Assembly: GCA_937928165.1 (NCBI GenBank)
Contig: CALFVT010000003.1
Coordinates: forward strand, 62,001-126,000
Direction of reading: 5' to 3'
DNA: 64,000 nt
Origin: an uncultured Caulobacterales bacterium
GTDB taxonomy: Bacteria > Pseudomonadota > Alphaproteobacteria > Caulobacterales > Maricaulaceae
Part shown: piece by piece, positions 1-8,377 of the stretch
Position numbering within the stretch: the first letter of the stretch is position 1
Layout of the letters: every line of letters starts with the position of its first letter
Position numbers and translations under genes: made by a program
The notes under the pieces: generated by a model
Database searches by the model: none
The model's input: the letters and a program-made list of their open reading frames with translations, nothing else
Told to the model about the DNA's origin: nothing

Positions 1-1037
1 GCGATACACAGCCATGTCCAAATTGCAACGGCGTAAAACCCTCCCCGCCCTGCCTGGGGCCACATTCCCATAAGCATGATACCGATCATAAAAATAAACA
101 TATTTGGGTTTCGCCGAGCAATAATAAAGCGCAGGGCCGAATTAATTGGCCGCCAAACATGGATATGAAATCCGTGCTGCGCGATAAATATGCCCTCAAT
201 AATACGGTCAATCACATAACCGGCCAAGATCGCAACAAGGGCAAATGTCATTGGGTCAGCCGTAAAGTTTGGCCATGCAAAGACGCCGCCGAGCCCGATA
301 AACCACGCCCAATACCAAAAGGGCGGGTGAATAAGATCTATACCATGATCGTAAACATTACCCCAAGCAGAAAAGGTCATAGTTGTCCGGGCGAGCTTTC
401 CGTCCACCGTATCTAAAAATGTCATGACCCAACCTGTAGCAAAACCTAGCGCCCATTGCCCTGTCCAGAAAAAATATAGCGCCGCAAACATTAAAATAAG
501 ACCGATTGTTGTCACCATATTCGGCGTGAGGTGAAGATTTGCACAAAGCCGCGTGACATAATAGGCAGGACGCGGCCAAATAAATTTTGTGACAAAATCC
601 GTAATACCCTTATAGGATCCGGCAAATTGCGTCTTCATAATATCATCTGCAGGGGTTACGCGGCTATCGAGGGCATAAGGACGCTCAGACTTTCGTAAGG
701 CTTTATCATAGGCCGATACAAGGTCTTGCGGGCGGACTATGCGTAAGTCTCCAGCCGCATCCGCTGGCTGCCCAATAAGCTGCGCAGCCCCGCCGGCAAC
801 CCCAATGATAAGGCCGCCTTGCACTAAAACTATGGACTCGCAGGCGGTAAAAGCTTTGAGAAGATTATTCGATAATATAAAATTAGCGTCAAAGGCGTGA
901 CTCGCCCCGACTTCATCATGGGTGACACCAAGACCAAATTTTTTAAAGGCGCGGGTCTGCCATTCCATCAAAGACAGTCCCCAAAGCCGCGCTGTCGGCG
1001 CACCGATTAAAAAAACCTGCCGATTAGATTGCAACAT
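1..1037 (-). CDS. CDP-alcohol phosphatidyltransferase family protein, 3' end cut by window edge
   Basis: The reading frame starts at the ATG at 1037 and runs off the left edge without a stop, so 345 residues are visible and the C-terminus is missing. Enzymes of this family transfer a phospho group from a CDP-alcohol, usually CDP-diacylglycerol, to a small or lipid alcohol in the inner membrane. The signature D-x2-D-G-x2-A-R-x8-G-x3-D-x3-D is complete: D209, D212, G213, A216, R217, G226, D230 and D234, flanked by hydrophobic segments. Residues 1 to about 130 form a soluble-looking N-terminal part with no motif I recognise; fused nucleotidyltransferase domains occur in this family, but no such loop is visible here. 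It is the last visible gene of a five-gene operon, 5 bases after the flippase stop. The acceptor alcohol cannot be read from sequence. A role in making a sphingolipid head group is inferred from context only. Confidence 0.88.
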   Translation of the reverse strand, partial: MLQSNRQVFLIGAPTARLWGLSLMEWQTRAFKKFGLGVTHDEVGASHAFDANFILSNNLLKAFTACESIVLVQGGLIIGVAGGAAQLIGQPADAAGDLRIVRPQDLVSAYDKALRKSERPYALDSRVTPADDIMKTQFAGSYKGITDFVTKFIWPRPAYYVTRLCANLHLTPNMVTTIGLILMFAALYFFWTGQWALGFATGWVMTFLDTVDGKLARTTMTFSAWGNVYDHGIDLIHPPFWYWAWFIGLGGVFAWPNFTADPMTFALVAILAGYVIDRIIEGIFIAQHGFHIHVWRPINSALRFIIARRNPNMFIFMIGIMLMGMWPQAGRGGFYAVAIWTWLCI

Positions 1038-1042
1038 AAAGC

Positions 1043-2416
1043 TTATCCCTCCGACGCCTTTACGCGCTGCTCTAATGTATATTTAGCCATGAGTGTGACG
1101 ATGACAACGGTGAAACCATTCCCAATTAGAACCGCCCAAGCCGCCGCCATAGGCCCAATAATTTTAGCCATAATAAGAAGCGCGGCAATATAGATAAACA
1201 CCCCTGCCCCCCGCCCCATAATCGCCCGCTCCGGGCAATCAGCAGCAAAAAACACCGGATAAAGCGGGGCCGCAGCCCCCATTAATGCGGCGGCCGGGAC
1301 TAATATTGTAGCAAAGGGAATAGCCGCTTCAAAACCTTCAATTTTAAGAAGCTGCAAGATAGCCTCGCCAAAGATAAAAAAAGCGGCGGACATGAAACAG
1401 CCAAATAATAATAAAATCGTCGCCGCCCGCGTCGTTAACCGCCAAATCTTATCGACCTGCCCTTCGGATACCATACGCGCAAGCTCAGGGTAAATCACTT
1501 GGTCTAGCAATTTAAATCCTTCTGATAAGAGTTTTGCAACTTCCTCTGCGATCTTATAGAGCGCATTCCAAACAGGACCAAATATAGCAAAAACAAGCAA
1601 GGACGGCAGATGAAGCGTGGCCGCTCCAAGTGTCGCATCAATATTAGATTTAAACACAAACGCCCATAGCCCTTTGCGTTCTGGCTTAAAGAATTTCACC
1701 TTAGCCCTTATGACATGACCAAGCATATTGCGGCGTTTCAGCTCAATAATCGCCATAACCGGCAAGAAAATATAAGCGCAAAACGAGCCTGCAAACCATG
1801 CTAGTAAAAATCCTTCAAATCCGGCTCCTGTAAGCGCCGCAATGACAGCGCCAATAAGGCGTATAATCGGCATAATTACCGCTTTGACGGCTAAAACATT
1901 GAACTTATCAAACAGCCTAAAAATCCCGACCGATGCGCCGCGTTGGCGAATTAAAACCAAGATACAATATAAGGTGAGATAATGTTTAAATTGCTCAAGG
2001 GTAAAACCTTTGGCGATATCTTTAGCTTCTGTAAAACTTTGTAAAAACCAAATCGAGAAACTAAACATCGCCACAGACAAGATAAAGGCCGCAATCGCCG
2101 CTAACGCATCAAGGCGAATACCAAAGCCAATAAGCCGGTAAAGCTTATCACACTCTTCTTTTTGTAGGTCATGGGTTCCGTAGCGAATGATTGCTTGCCA
2201 AGACTGAAACGTGGCGACTTCGGAGAAAAACAACATGTAAGCGTGGATAAAAAACAAAACGCCTAATTCAGGCTTAGGTAAAAAATTCGTGGCGAGGCTG
2301 AGGCTTGCGAAACCTAAGGCCGCACCTAAAAATTTTGACCCCACCATTAATCCGCTATTTTTGGCGATACGCCCCTTACGGCCATATTTTGATTTCATCG
2401 ACAAATCCGGCGTCAT
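1043..2416 (-). CDS. MOP-superfamily lipid/polysaccharide flippase (Wzx/MATE-like)
   Basis: A 457-residue polytopic inner-membrane protein. After a short basic N-terminus there are about 12 hydrophobic segments, with paired glycine-rich helices in residues 23-72 as in polysaccharide-transport flippases of the MOP superfamily. Such proteins flip lipid-linked precursors across the inner membrane. The ATG at 2414-2416 overlaps the TGA of the upstream nucleotidyltransferase gene by 4 bases, so the two are probably translationally coupled. The next gene downstream is the CDP-alcohol phosphatidyltransferase. This setting suggests a lipid with a phospho-alcohol head group as cargo, but the substrate is not readable. 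No O-antigen genes are visible nearby. Confidence 0.75.
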   Translation of the reverse strand: MTPDLSMKSKYGRKGRIAKNSGLMVGSKFLGAALGFASLSLATNFLPKPELGVLFFIHAYMLFFSEVATFQSWQAIIRYGTHDLQKEECDKLYRLIGFGIRLDALAAIAAFILSVAMFSFSIWFLQSFTEAKDIAKGFTLEQFKHYLTLYCILVLIRQRGASVGIFRLFDKFNVLAVKAVIMPIIRLIGAVIAALTGAGFEGFLLAWFAGSFCAYIFLPVMAIIELKRRNMLGHVIRAKVKFFKPERKGLWAFVFKSNIDATLGAATLHLPSLLVFAIFGPVWNALYKIAEEVAKLLSEGFKLLDQVIYPELARMVSEGQVDKIWRLTTRAATILLLFGCFMSAAFFIFGEAILQLLKIEGFEAAIPFATILVPAAALMGAAAPLYPVFFAADCPERAIMGRGAGVFIYIAALLIMAKIIGPMAAAWAVLIGNGFTVVIVTLMAKYTLEQRVKASEG

Positions 2417-3174
2417 GACGCGGCCTGTCTTTTAGATAAGATCATCTCAACTAGATTATAATCCGCCGGCTTATCCACATCAATCGCGGCCTCCGCCTCG
2501 GACATCAAAACGGGCGCCGCCGTAATATTGAGGGTTTTTGACGCATAATCCAGCGCCTCTGTTAAGGTCAGTTTGCCGCGAAAATAACGCCAAAAAAGAC
2601 GCAAGCTTATTTGACGCGCGAGGTTTAATGGCTGCTTGCGAAAATGCTGAGCATCTTTCCAAAACTCAATCGCCGCTAGGCCGCGTTTATTAGAAATATA
2701 AAACAAATTACATCCCGATACGGCCTTATCTGCAAAGCGTAAATAAGTCCGTTTCACATTCGGATAGGCGGGCTGTATAACCGCCTCTTCTGCTAGGGCA
2801 ATACAAAAATCAGCCCCGCTATCTTGCGCTTTCGCGGTAAACTCCTGAACCATTTGAGGCGTTAATAAAGGATGGTCCGCCGTTGTAAGCAAGACAGGAA
2901 AATTAATGTTATTTTGCAAGGCTGCTAATGCGCTGCCCGCCGGCCCCGGCGCGTGCGGCGCTTGGACTGTGCGGCGATCAACGGCCGCATCACAGCCGCT
3001 AATATGATAAGGCGTCGCCAAGCCCGCACCTTCAAGCGCGCTTAAAACATAGCCCAACATAGGGCGGCCCAAAATAGGTATCATGGCTTTTCGCGCCTCG
3101 CCAGTTAAGGCGCAAAGCGGGTCGCGCACCCCCTCGCGCTGCCCCGCGAGGATTAAGACGGACACGGCCGCCAT
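2413..3174 (-). CDS. MobA/IspD-like nucleotidyltransferase
   Basis: A 253-residue soluble protein of the glycosyltransferase-A-fold nucleotidyltransferases (MobA, IspD, sugar-phosphate NTP transferases). The N-terminal loop LAGQREG (residues 9-15) with K29, followed by IPILGRPML, matches the nucleotide-binding loop and lysine of the family, and D100 in TTADHPLL matches the metal-binding aspartate. The loop is degenerate compared with the usual GGxGxR, so the substrate may be unusual. A reasonable guess is activation of a phospho-alcohol to a CDP- or NDP-alcohol for the neighbouring phosphatidyltransferase. Its ATG overlaps the preceding TAA by one base, and its stop overlaps the flippase start by four. 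Confidence 0.75.
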   Translation of the reverse strand: MAAVSVLILAGQREGVRDPLCALTGEARKAMIPILGRPMLGYVLSALEGAGLATPYHISGCDAAVDRRTVQAPHAPGPAGSALAALQNNINFPVLLTTADHPLLTPQMVQEFTAKAQDSGADFCIALAEEAVIQPAYPNVKRTYLRFADKAVSGCNLFYISNKRGLAAIEFWKDAQHFRKQPLNLARQISLRLFWRYFRGKLTLTEALDYASKTLNITAAPVLMSEAEAAIDVDKPADYNLVEMILSKRQAAS

Positions 3175-4322
3175 TACCCCAATACCTTTTCATACATGCG
3201 GTAGGTTTTATACAAATCCGCAGAGGCCAATTTACATATCGTTGTCATGCCTGTATTATTTTCTAGAATCCAAGATAGCTCACAGGTTTCAAACCCTTGG
3301 CGTTTTCCAGCCTCAAATACATCTTCACAAATACGGCATAACGCAGCAAGGCCGCGTTTAGTATTTTGATGTTCCTTAACGAGACCCATTAAAGGTATTC
3401 GCGCTGTTTTTATGTGTTTAAGTTTAAGGCGGGCAATTAATTTAGCCCAGCCAAAGGGAAATAAACGGCCATCCAAATCCCTCAAGGCTTCATTCACATT
3501 AGGCAGCATCCAAACAAAGGCCGCCGGCTCCCCATCGATCATAGCTAATCGATAACCTTGCGGGAAAATAATAGGCTTTAGCGCTTTTGCGCTATGGGCA
3601 ATTTGTTCATCCGTTAATGGGATAAAACCCCAATTTTCTGACCAAGCATCATTAAAAATATTCATAGCCAATTCGACTTCTTGCGTAAAATTGCTTTGAT
3701 CCAATGTGCGAAATGTAATGCCCTCATCTTGATCGACAATCTTACGGAACCGGCGCATGAATGGTCCCCGTGTAAAGTTTGAAACAAGATTAGCTTGAAA
3801 AGCTAAAAGATCGATAGCTTTAACAAACCCTGCCTTTTCAATCATCGCCGCATAATCAGCACGGCCAAAGGGCATCATCAAAACATTCGGGTGATCAAAC
3901 CCATCAATTAAAAGGCCTGATTCTTCATTGACACTATGATTAGACGGGCCAAATATTTTTTGAACGCCCTTTTCCCGCAGCCAGTTTTCACCATAGCCCA
4001 ATAGCGCCTGACCGACATCCATATCCGCAATACAATCAAAATAACCAAAATGTCCCGCATTATCTTGATATAATCTGCGGTGTTGCGGATTCAAAAACGC
4101 AGCAATGCGCCCAACAACTTCACCCCCTCGCCGGGCAATGAAAAGCTGCCTTATAAGATGCGCCGCATGGGGGTTTTGCAGTTTTGATAATTGCTGTTTC
4201 CTCTCAAACCGCAAGGGCGGGTGCCAGCTCGGATTGTCACGGTATAAGCGATAAGGCACATCAAGAAAAGCTGCTATTTGCGCTTTATCCGCATCATTAA
4301 TGGCCAAAATTTCTATCGACAC
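3174..4322 (-). CDS. GNAT-fold N-acyltransferase, candidate bacterial ceramide synthase
   Basis: A 382-residue protein of the large GNAT-like family often labelled N-acetyltransferase or dATP pyrophosphohydrolase. Visible family blocks are GEVVGRIAAF (around residues 66-76), GPSNHSVNEESGLLIDGF (around 125-142) and a C-terminal block with WILENNTGM and YRMYEK. From memory, the bacterial ceramide synthase of Caulobacter (bCerS) belongs to this type of N-acyltransferase and sits in a sphingolipid gene cluster. Here the gene is the second of five in an operon with a DUF2141 protein, nucleotidyltransferase, flippase and CDP-alcohol phosphatidyltransferase, which supports a lipid role. Serine palmitoyltransferase is not in the window. 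The GNAT call is firm; ceramide synthase is inference. Confidence 0.72.
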   Translation of the reverse strand: MSIEILAINDADKAQIAAFLDVPYRLYRDNPSWHPPLRFERKQQLSKLQNPHAAHLIRQLFIARRGGEVVGRIAAFLNPQHRRLYQDNAGHFGYFDCIADMDVGQALLGYGENWLREKGVQKIFGPSNHSVNEESGLLIDGFDHPNVLMMPFGRADYAAMIEKAGFVKAIDLLAFQANLVSNFTRGPFMRRFRKIVDQDEGITFRTLDQSNFTQEVELAMNIFNDAWSENWGFIPLTDEQIAHSAKALKPIIFPQGYRLAMIDGEPAAFVWMLPNVNEALRDLDGRLFPFGWAKLIARLKLKHIKTARIPLMGLVKEHQNTKRGLAALCRICEDVFEAGKRQGFETCELSWILENNTGMTTICKLASADLYKTYRMYEKVLG

Positions 4323-4397
4323 TGCCTATTCCCTATGATTTTAAAAGGCGAATGCCGCAATATCGCAAAAAGGTCAATTATTTAGGTAAAAGACACG

Positions 4398-5015
4398 CTA
4401 TTCATCACGGGCAGTAATGGCATGGACATCATCAGTCTTCACAACATCCTCGGCATCACGATCCTTGTCATCATCATCTTTCTTCTTCTTTCCAACGCGC
4501 TGAAAATTAATTTCAATATCGGCCCCTTTTTCGCCAACCGTAAAGGCCGCTTGTTCAAACTTAGGCAGTTGACGGCTTTTATAGACCGGATTATTCGACA
4601 ATCCATAAGGCTCTTTTGGGGTAAAATCCCATTTTTTCTTGAGCTTCCGATTGCCGTCCACATCATGATAGCCCGCTACCGCATATGTACCCGGCTCCGG
4701 AACGTTAATACAGACCTGCATGGGGCTTGGCTGCGCTGGGACGCGAACCCGGTGTAAACGCCCTTTTTTAAACAAAAACCCATCTTCGCCGTTATACAGC
4801 TCAAGTTTTAAGATCCCAACTGGATAGATATTTTGGGCTGTAATCCGAATTTGAAGGCTATCGGCCACGCATTCATCCGCCGCATCACCCGCATAAAGTT
4901 CGAGTGAAGGATGAACCACGGGGCCTTTATCATCATCAGCGATCGCCGTAGAGGTTTCCGCTAGAGATAATGTTAGGCCGGCTAATATTAAGCCTTTGAA
5001 ATAAATGTAGTTCAT
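4398..5015 (-). CDS. Secreted DUF2141-family protein
   Basis: I chose the ATG at 5015 (205 residues) because AAAGG lies five bases before it; a GTG at 5030 would add five residues. Residues 1 to about 27 form a signal peptide ending near TAIADDD. The mature part carries the DUF2141 hallmark PGTYAVAGYHDVDGNRKL followed by PKEPYGLSNN, then a charged Lys/Asp-rich tail. DUF2141 proteins are small beta-sandwich-like periplasmic proteins without an established activity; they recur next to lipid and carotenoid genes in alphaproteobacteria and Bacteroidetes. It is the first gene of the minus-strand lipid operon, 75 bases before the acyltransferase, and divergent from lptF. Confidence 0.8.
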   Translation of the reverse strand: MNYIYFKGLILAGLTLSLAETSTAIADDDKGPVVHPSLELYAGDAADECVADSLQIRITAQNIYPVGILKLELYNGEDGFLFKKGRLHRVRVPAQPSPMQVCINVPEPGTYAVAGYHDVDGNRKLKKKWDFTPKEPYGLSNNPVYKSRQLPKFEQAAFTVGEKGADIEINFQRVGKKKKDDDDKDRDAEDVVKTDDVHAITARDE

Positions 5016-5113
5016 AATTGCCTTTATCACGTTAATTCCGTAGGGAACGAGTAATTTAATTCATTATATGGCCATGATGCCAAAAAAGTAAACCTAACGA
5101 TAATTCATAAAGC

Positions 5114-6316
5114 ATGAACCGCCTGAACAGATACTTAATGAAAAACGCACTCATCAGTATTGGTGGGCTGGTCATATTCGCGATTGTCGTACTCTTGCTT
5201 GAACGGCTACTACGGATTTTTCAAATCGTCACAACTTCAACGCAGCCGGCCCTTGATACCAGCACGATGATCTTAAACCTCTTGCCCCATTATCTCGGAA
5301 TTGCCGTACCTATGGCTTTATTGCTTGGAATTATTATTACGATGGACCGCTTTAGCCGCTCTTCAGAGCTCACAGCCGCTTATGGGGCGGGCATTTCCCT
5401 TTTCCATATTACGCGCCCCTTTATCCTCATCGCCGCTATATTAGCCGGGTTAACCGTTTTCATCGAAGGCTATCTACAACCCATAGGCCGCTATAATTAC
5501 CGCCAAGTGGAGCATAGTGTAAAACAGCAATCATTTGCCGCTATTTTACGCGAAGGCACATTTACAAAAGTGGGCAATCGTATGTTTTATGCAGGGACTG
5601 AAAAACCCGGCTCCGCCATCGGCCCCGTCTTTATTTATGAGCGCGTCGGCAATAATTCAGACGATAGCTCCCTTCGGATTACCACCGCAGAAGAAGGCCA
5701 ATTAGTCATCCGCGAAAGCGGTGAACCTGTTTTACAGCTAGCAGAGGGGCAAACCTACCGTATTTTAGGCAAAACCCGCCTTAGGGGCGATTTATCCTTT
5801 GATAAAACTGCCATTGCCGGCGCTGCTGAACTCACCGCTTTTCGTAGCCGCGGCAAGGATGAGCGGGAGCTAACCTCCCTTGAGCTACTTAAAAACCGCA
5901 AAGGCGATGTCTATCAGACCATTGATACGGATGTAAATAATGCAGCCTTTCATCTTCGCGCCGCCCGCGCCGCGCTGTTACTTATATTGCCTTTCATTGC
6001 TGTCCCTTTCGGATTAAATTATGGCCGTAATCCGTCATCCACAGGCATATTTGTCGGCGTCGTCATGCTTGTATCATTACAAAAAGCCTTGGAATTTGGG
6101 CAAAGCCTTGGTGCAAAAGGGATTATTCCCTCCGGCTCCGGGGTTTGGACAATCATTGTCCTCGTGGCGGGCTTCGCTTATTATATTTATATAAAAAGCG
6201 CTGTTAAAATGGGACAACCCCCGCTCAGTTCTATTAGTATTGCGATACAAGGCTTTAAAGACAGACTGGGCAAGCGCTTTGCTCGCCTGAAAAAAGCCTG
6301 GGTGGAGCTTAGGTAA
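5114..6316 (+). CDS. lptF: LPS export permease LptF
   Basis: A 400-residue YjgP/YjgQ-family permease. With LptG and the ATPase LptB it forms the inner-membrane ABC exporter that extracts lipopolysaccharide and passes it to LptC and LptA. The layout is typical: three membrane segments in residues 10-125, a periplasmic jellyroll region of about 130 residues, and three membrane segments after residue 280. The stretch RLLRIFQIVTTS follows the first helix, as in LptF. The last base of its TAA is the first base of the lptG ATG, so the pair is coupled. lptA, lptB and lptC are not in the window; they commonly lie apart from lptFG. Confidence 0.92.
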   Translation: MNRLNRYLMKNALISIGGLVIFAIVVLLLERLLRIFQIVTTSTQPALDTSTMILNLLPHYLGIAVPMALLLGIIITMDRFSRSSELTAAYGAGISLFHITRPFILIAAILAGLTVFIEGYLQPIGRYNYRQVEHSVKQQSFAAILREGTFTKVGNRMFYAGTEKPGSAIGPVFIYERVGNNSDDSSLRITTAEEGQLVIRESGEPVLQLAEGQTYRILGKTRLRGDLSFDKTAIAGAAELTAFRSRGKDERELTSLELLKNRKGDVYQTIDTDVNNAAFHLRAARAALLLILPFIAVPFGLNYGRNPSSTGIFVGVVMLVSLQKALEFGQSLGAKGIIPSGSGVWTIIVLVAGFAYYIYIKSAVKMGQPPLSSISIAIQGFKDRLGKRFARLKKAWVELR

Positions 6317-7401
6317 TGTATAAGTTCTTCACCTATCTATCCTCAAGTTATATTCGCATTTGGTTAACGACTGTGTTTGGCTTTCTGGTTTTAATTGGCC
6401 TTTTAGACTCCCTTGCTAATGGCGGTGACATTATCGGAGACAACGGGAAATTTACGGCGACATTTAAATATATGGCCCTCAGAGCGCCCGTTATTTTTGA
6501 TCGTATTTTCATCTTTACGATCGTTGTCGCAATTTTACTGCTTTTTGTGAAACTTATTCGCCAGCATGAACTTGTCGCCTTACTAGGCTTTGGCATTTCC
6601 GTTCCCAAACAAGTGGGGCTGTTAATCCCGGCGGTCTTTGGCACGGCGCTTATATCAGTTGTCATTATCAACACGGCTATGCCTAGCTCCGTTCGCTCCT
6701 TACAGGCTTGGGGTATTGGGGAGTATAAAGTTAAAAATGTTTCGCCGGATAACCCTTTATGGTTTGAAGATAATAAAGAAATCGTACGGGCCTCCTTACG
6801 CTTTGGCATGGACCGCCTTGGCGGCATTGAAATATTCTCCAGAGAAGTTGACGGACGAATTTCAAATTATATTATTGCCGACCGGGGCACATATGATTTT
6901 CAAGCGGATCACTGGAAATTAACCGGCGTTAAACGCCTTGATATTGCGCGCGCTGATGGCCGTCCAATTAACGCATCCGACGTAAATGAGCCGCTGATTT
7001 GGAATTCTGCGCAAAATCCCGATTCCATTGCCCGCCTCGCTGCGGAGCCAAGGGATTTGTCCCTTAAAGATATGCAGACCTTTAGTGAGCGCGGCAATTC
7101 AGGCAGCAAACCCCGCTTTGCCTATGAGTTTTGGCGGCTTCACCGCCTAACGCGCCCCCTCGCTGCTTTTGTACTCCTGCTCTGTGCCGTGCCGATTATG
7201 CAGCGGGTTGGCCGCCAAGACACGGGGGATAAAGCTCTCATCATTGGTATTAGCATGGGTTTTATATTCCTTATTATCGACGGCGCACTGGCCACATTTG
7301 CGACAACAGGCGGCATGGGCGTTGTTACGGCCATCATATCGCCGCTCGCTTTATTCACCTTGATCGGGTCATATCTGTGTATCCGCACAGAAAGTCTCTA
7401 G
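6316..7401 (+). CDS. lptG: LPS export permease LptG
   Basis: A 361-residue partner of LptF in the LptB2FG lipopolysaccharide exporter. It shows the same architecture: membrane segments at about residues 12-32, 55-78 and 100-122, a periplasmic domain, then three C-terminal helices ending in SYLCIR. The start ATG overlaps the lptF stop by one base. The stop lies only 10 bases before the diacylglycerol kinase gene on the same strand, so lptF, lptG and the next two lipid genes are probably one transcript. Confidence 0.92.
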   Translation: MYKFFTYLSSSYIRIWLTTVFGFLVLIGLLDSLANGGDIIGDNGKFTATFKYMALRAPVIFDRIFIFTIVVAILLLFVKLIRQHELVALLGFGISVPKQVGLLIPAVFGTALISVVIINTAMPSSVRSLQAWGIGEYKVKNVSPDNPLWFEDNKEIVRASLRFGMDRLGGIEIFSREVDGRISNYIIADRGTYDFQADHWKLTGVKRLDIARADGRPINASDVNEPLIWNSAQNPDSIARLAAEPRDLSLKDMQTFSERGNSGSKPRFAYEFWRLHRLTRPLAAFVLLLCAVPIMQRVGRQDTGDKALIIGISMGFIFLIIDGALATFATTGGMGVVTAIISPLALFTLIGSYLCIRTESL

Positions 7402-7411
7402 GCCGCCGATC

Positions 7412-8377
7412 ATGACCGCGCGTGTGGTGTTTTTTAGTAATCCGCAGAGTCACAGCGTTCAAAAAAACGGCAGCCGCCTTAAAGCCTTCCGTGAGAAATA
7501 CCCGCAAAGCTGCGACATTGCCCTCACGGCCCAAAGCCCGCAGCAAACGGAACAGGCCTTTAAAACCATCGCTTTCACCCCCCAAGACCATTTATGTATC
7601 GAGGGCGGAGATGGCACCGTGCAGCGCAGCTTATCCGCCCTATTAAACAGCCTTAATCACGCCAAGGATTGCCCTAAAATATCCATCATTCCCGGCGGGC
7701 TAACTAATCAAATCGCGGCCAATATTGGTCTTAAATCCGCCCGCGATCAACATATCAAAGCCGCCCTTTCTGCGCCCCAAACCGGCCTCCACCCAACCCC
7801 TGTTTTGCACGTTCAGTCTCAAGAGGCCGCCCCGCTTTTTGGCTGTCTATTCTCAAGCGGGGCCATGCCTTTTGTCACCCAATATTACGAAGCCCAAATC
7901 CGCGCTCATAACGCGGGCGGGCAGGCCGCTATTGCCGCAACCCTGCTCAAGGTTATGTCCGGCAAGCGCGCCGAACGTGATAAAGTCATGCCGCCAACGG
8001 AGCTGTCCTTGACCGTTAAAAGCCAAGACCAAACCCGCCAGAAAACCGGCCCGCATCTGGGTACGATTGTCACCACTCTGCCCTCCCTCATGATGGGCCT
8101 TGACCCCTTTTGGAATGATGGCACGTCTGGCCCGCTTCGCCTGCTTTATGCCAGCGGCGAGTCCCGCCGGCTTTTGCGTAACCTTGCCGGATTATGGCTC
8201 GGCCAAAAACCTAAAGACCGCAGCGCCGACGGCCTTGAAAGTTACCGCGCAGATCATTTAGATTTTCACTATGGCGGCCCGCTTGTGCTCGACGGGGAGC
8301 TTTTGGATTTCGGCGGCGCGCCCTTTTCAATCTCCGCCACTCCGCCGCTCCCCTTTGTGACGGGGCGTAAACCATGA
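7412..8377 (+). CDS. Diacylglycerol kinase catalytic-domain lipid kinase
   Basis: A 321-residue member of the DAGK_cat family (DgkB, YegS and sphingosine-kinase-like), which phosphorylates diacylglycerol or another lipid alcohol with ATP at the inner face of the membrane. The nucleotide loop GGDGT is at residues 65-69, NP at 10-11 matches the N-terminal NPxS block, and IIPGGLTNQIA (about residues 91-101) matches the PxGTxNDxA block with substitutions. The C-terminal half carries the usual beta-rich domain including LVLDGELL. The TGA overlaps the next ATG by 4 bases. The next gene looks like a CDP-diacylglycerol synthase, so phosphatidic acid is a plausible product. A sphingoid-base kinase role is also possible given the divergent lipid operon. 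Confidence 0.85.
   Translation: MTARVVFFSNPQSHSVQKNGSRLKAFREKYPQSCDIALTAQSPQQTEQAFKTIAFTPQDHLCIEGGDGTVQRSLSALLNSLNHAKDCPKISIIPGGLTNQIAANIGLKSARDQHIKAALSAPQTGLHPTPVLHVQSQEAAPLFGCLFSSGAMPFVTQYYEAQIRAHNAGGQAAIAATLLKVMSGKRAERDKVMPPTELSLTVKSQDQTRQKTGPHLGTIVTTLPSLMMGLDPFWNDGTSGPLRLLYASGESRRLLRNLAGLWLGQKPKDRSADGLESYRADHLDFHYGGPLVLDGELLDFGGAPFSISATPPLPFVTGRKP

Noticed and set aside
1-1037. N-terminal nucleotidyltransferase domain fused to the phosphatidyltransferase
   Set aside because: No glycine-rich nucleotide loop or metal aspartate is visible in residues 1-130.
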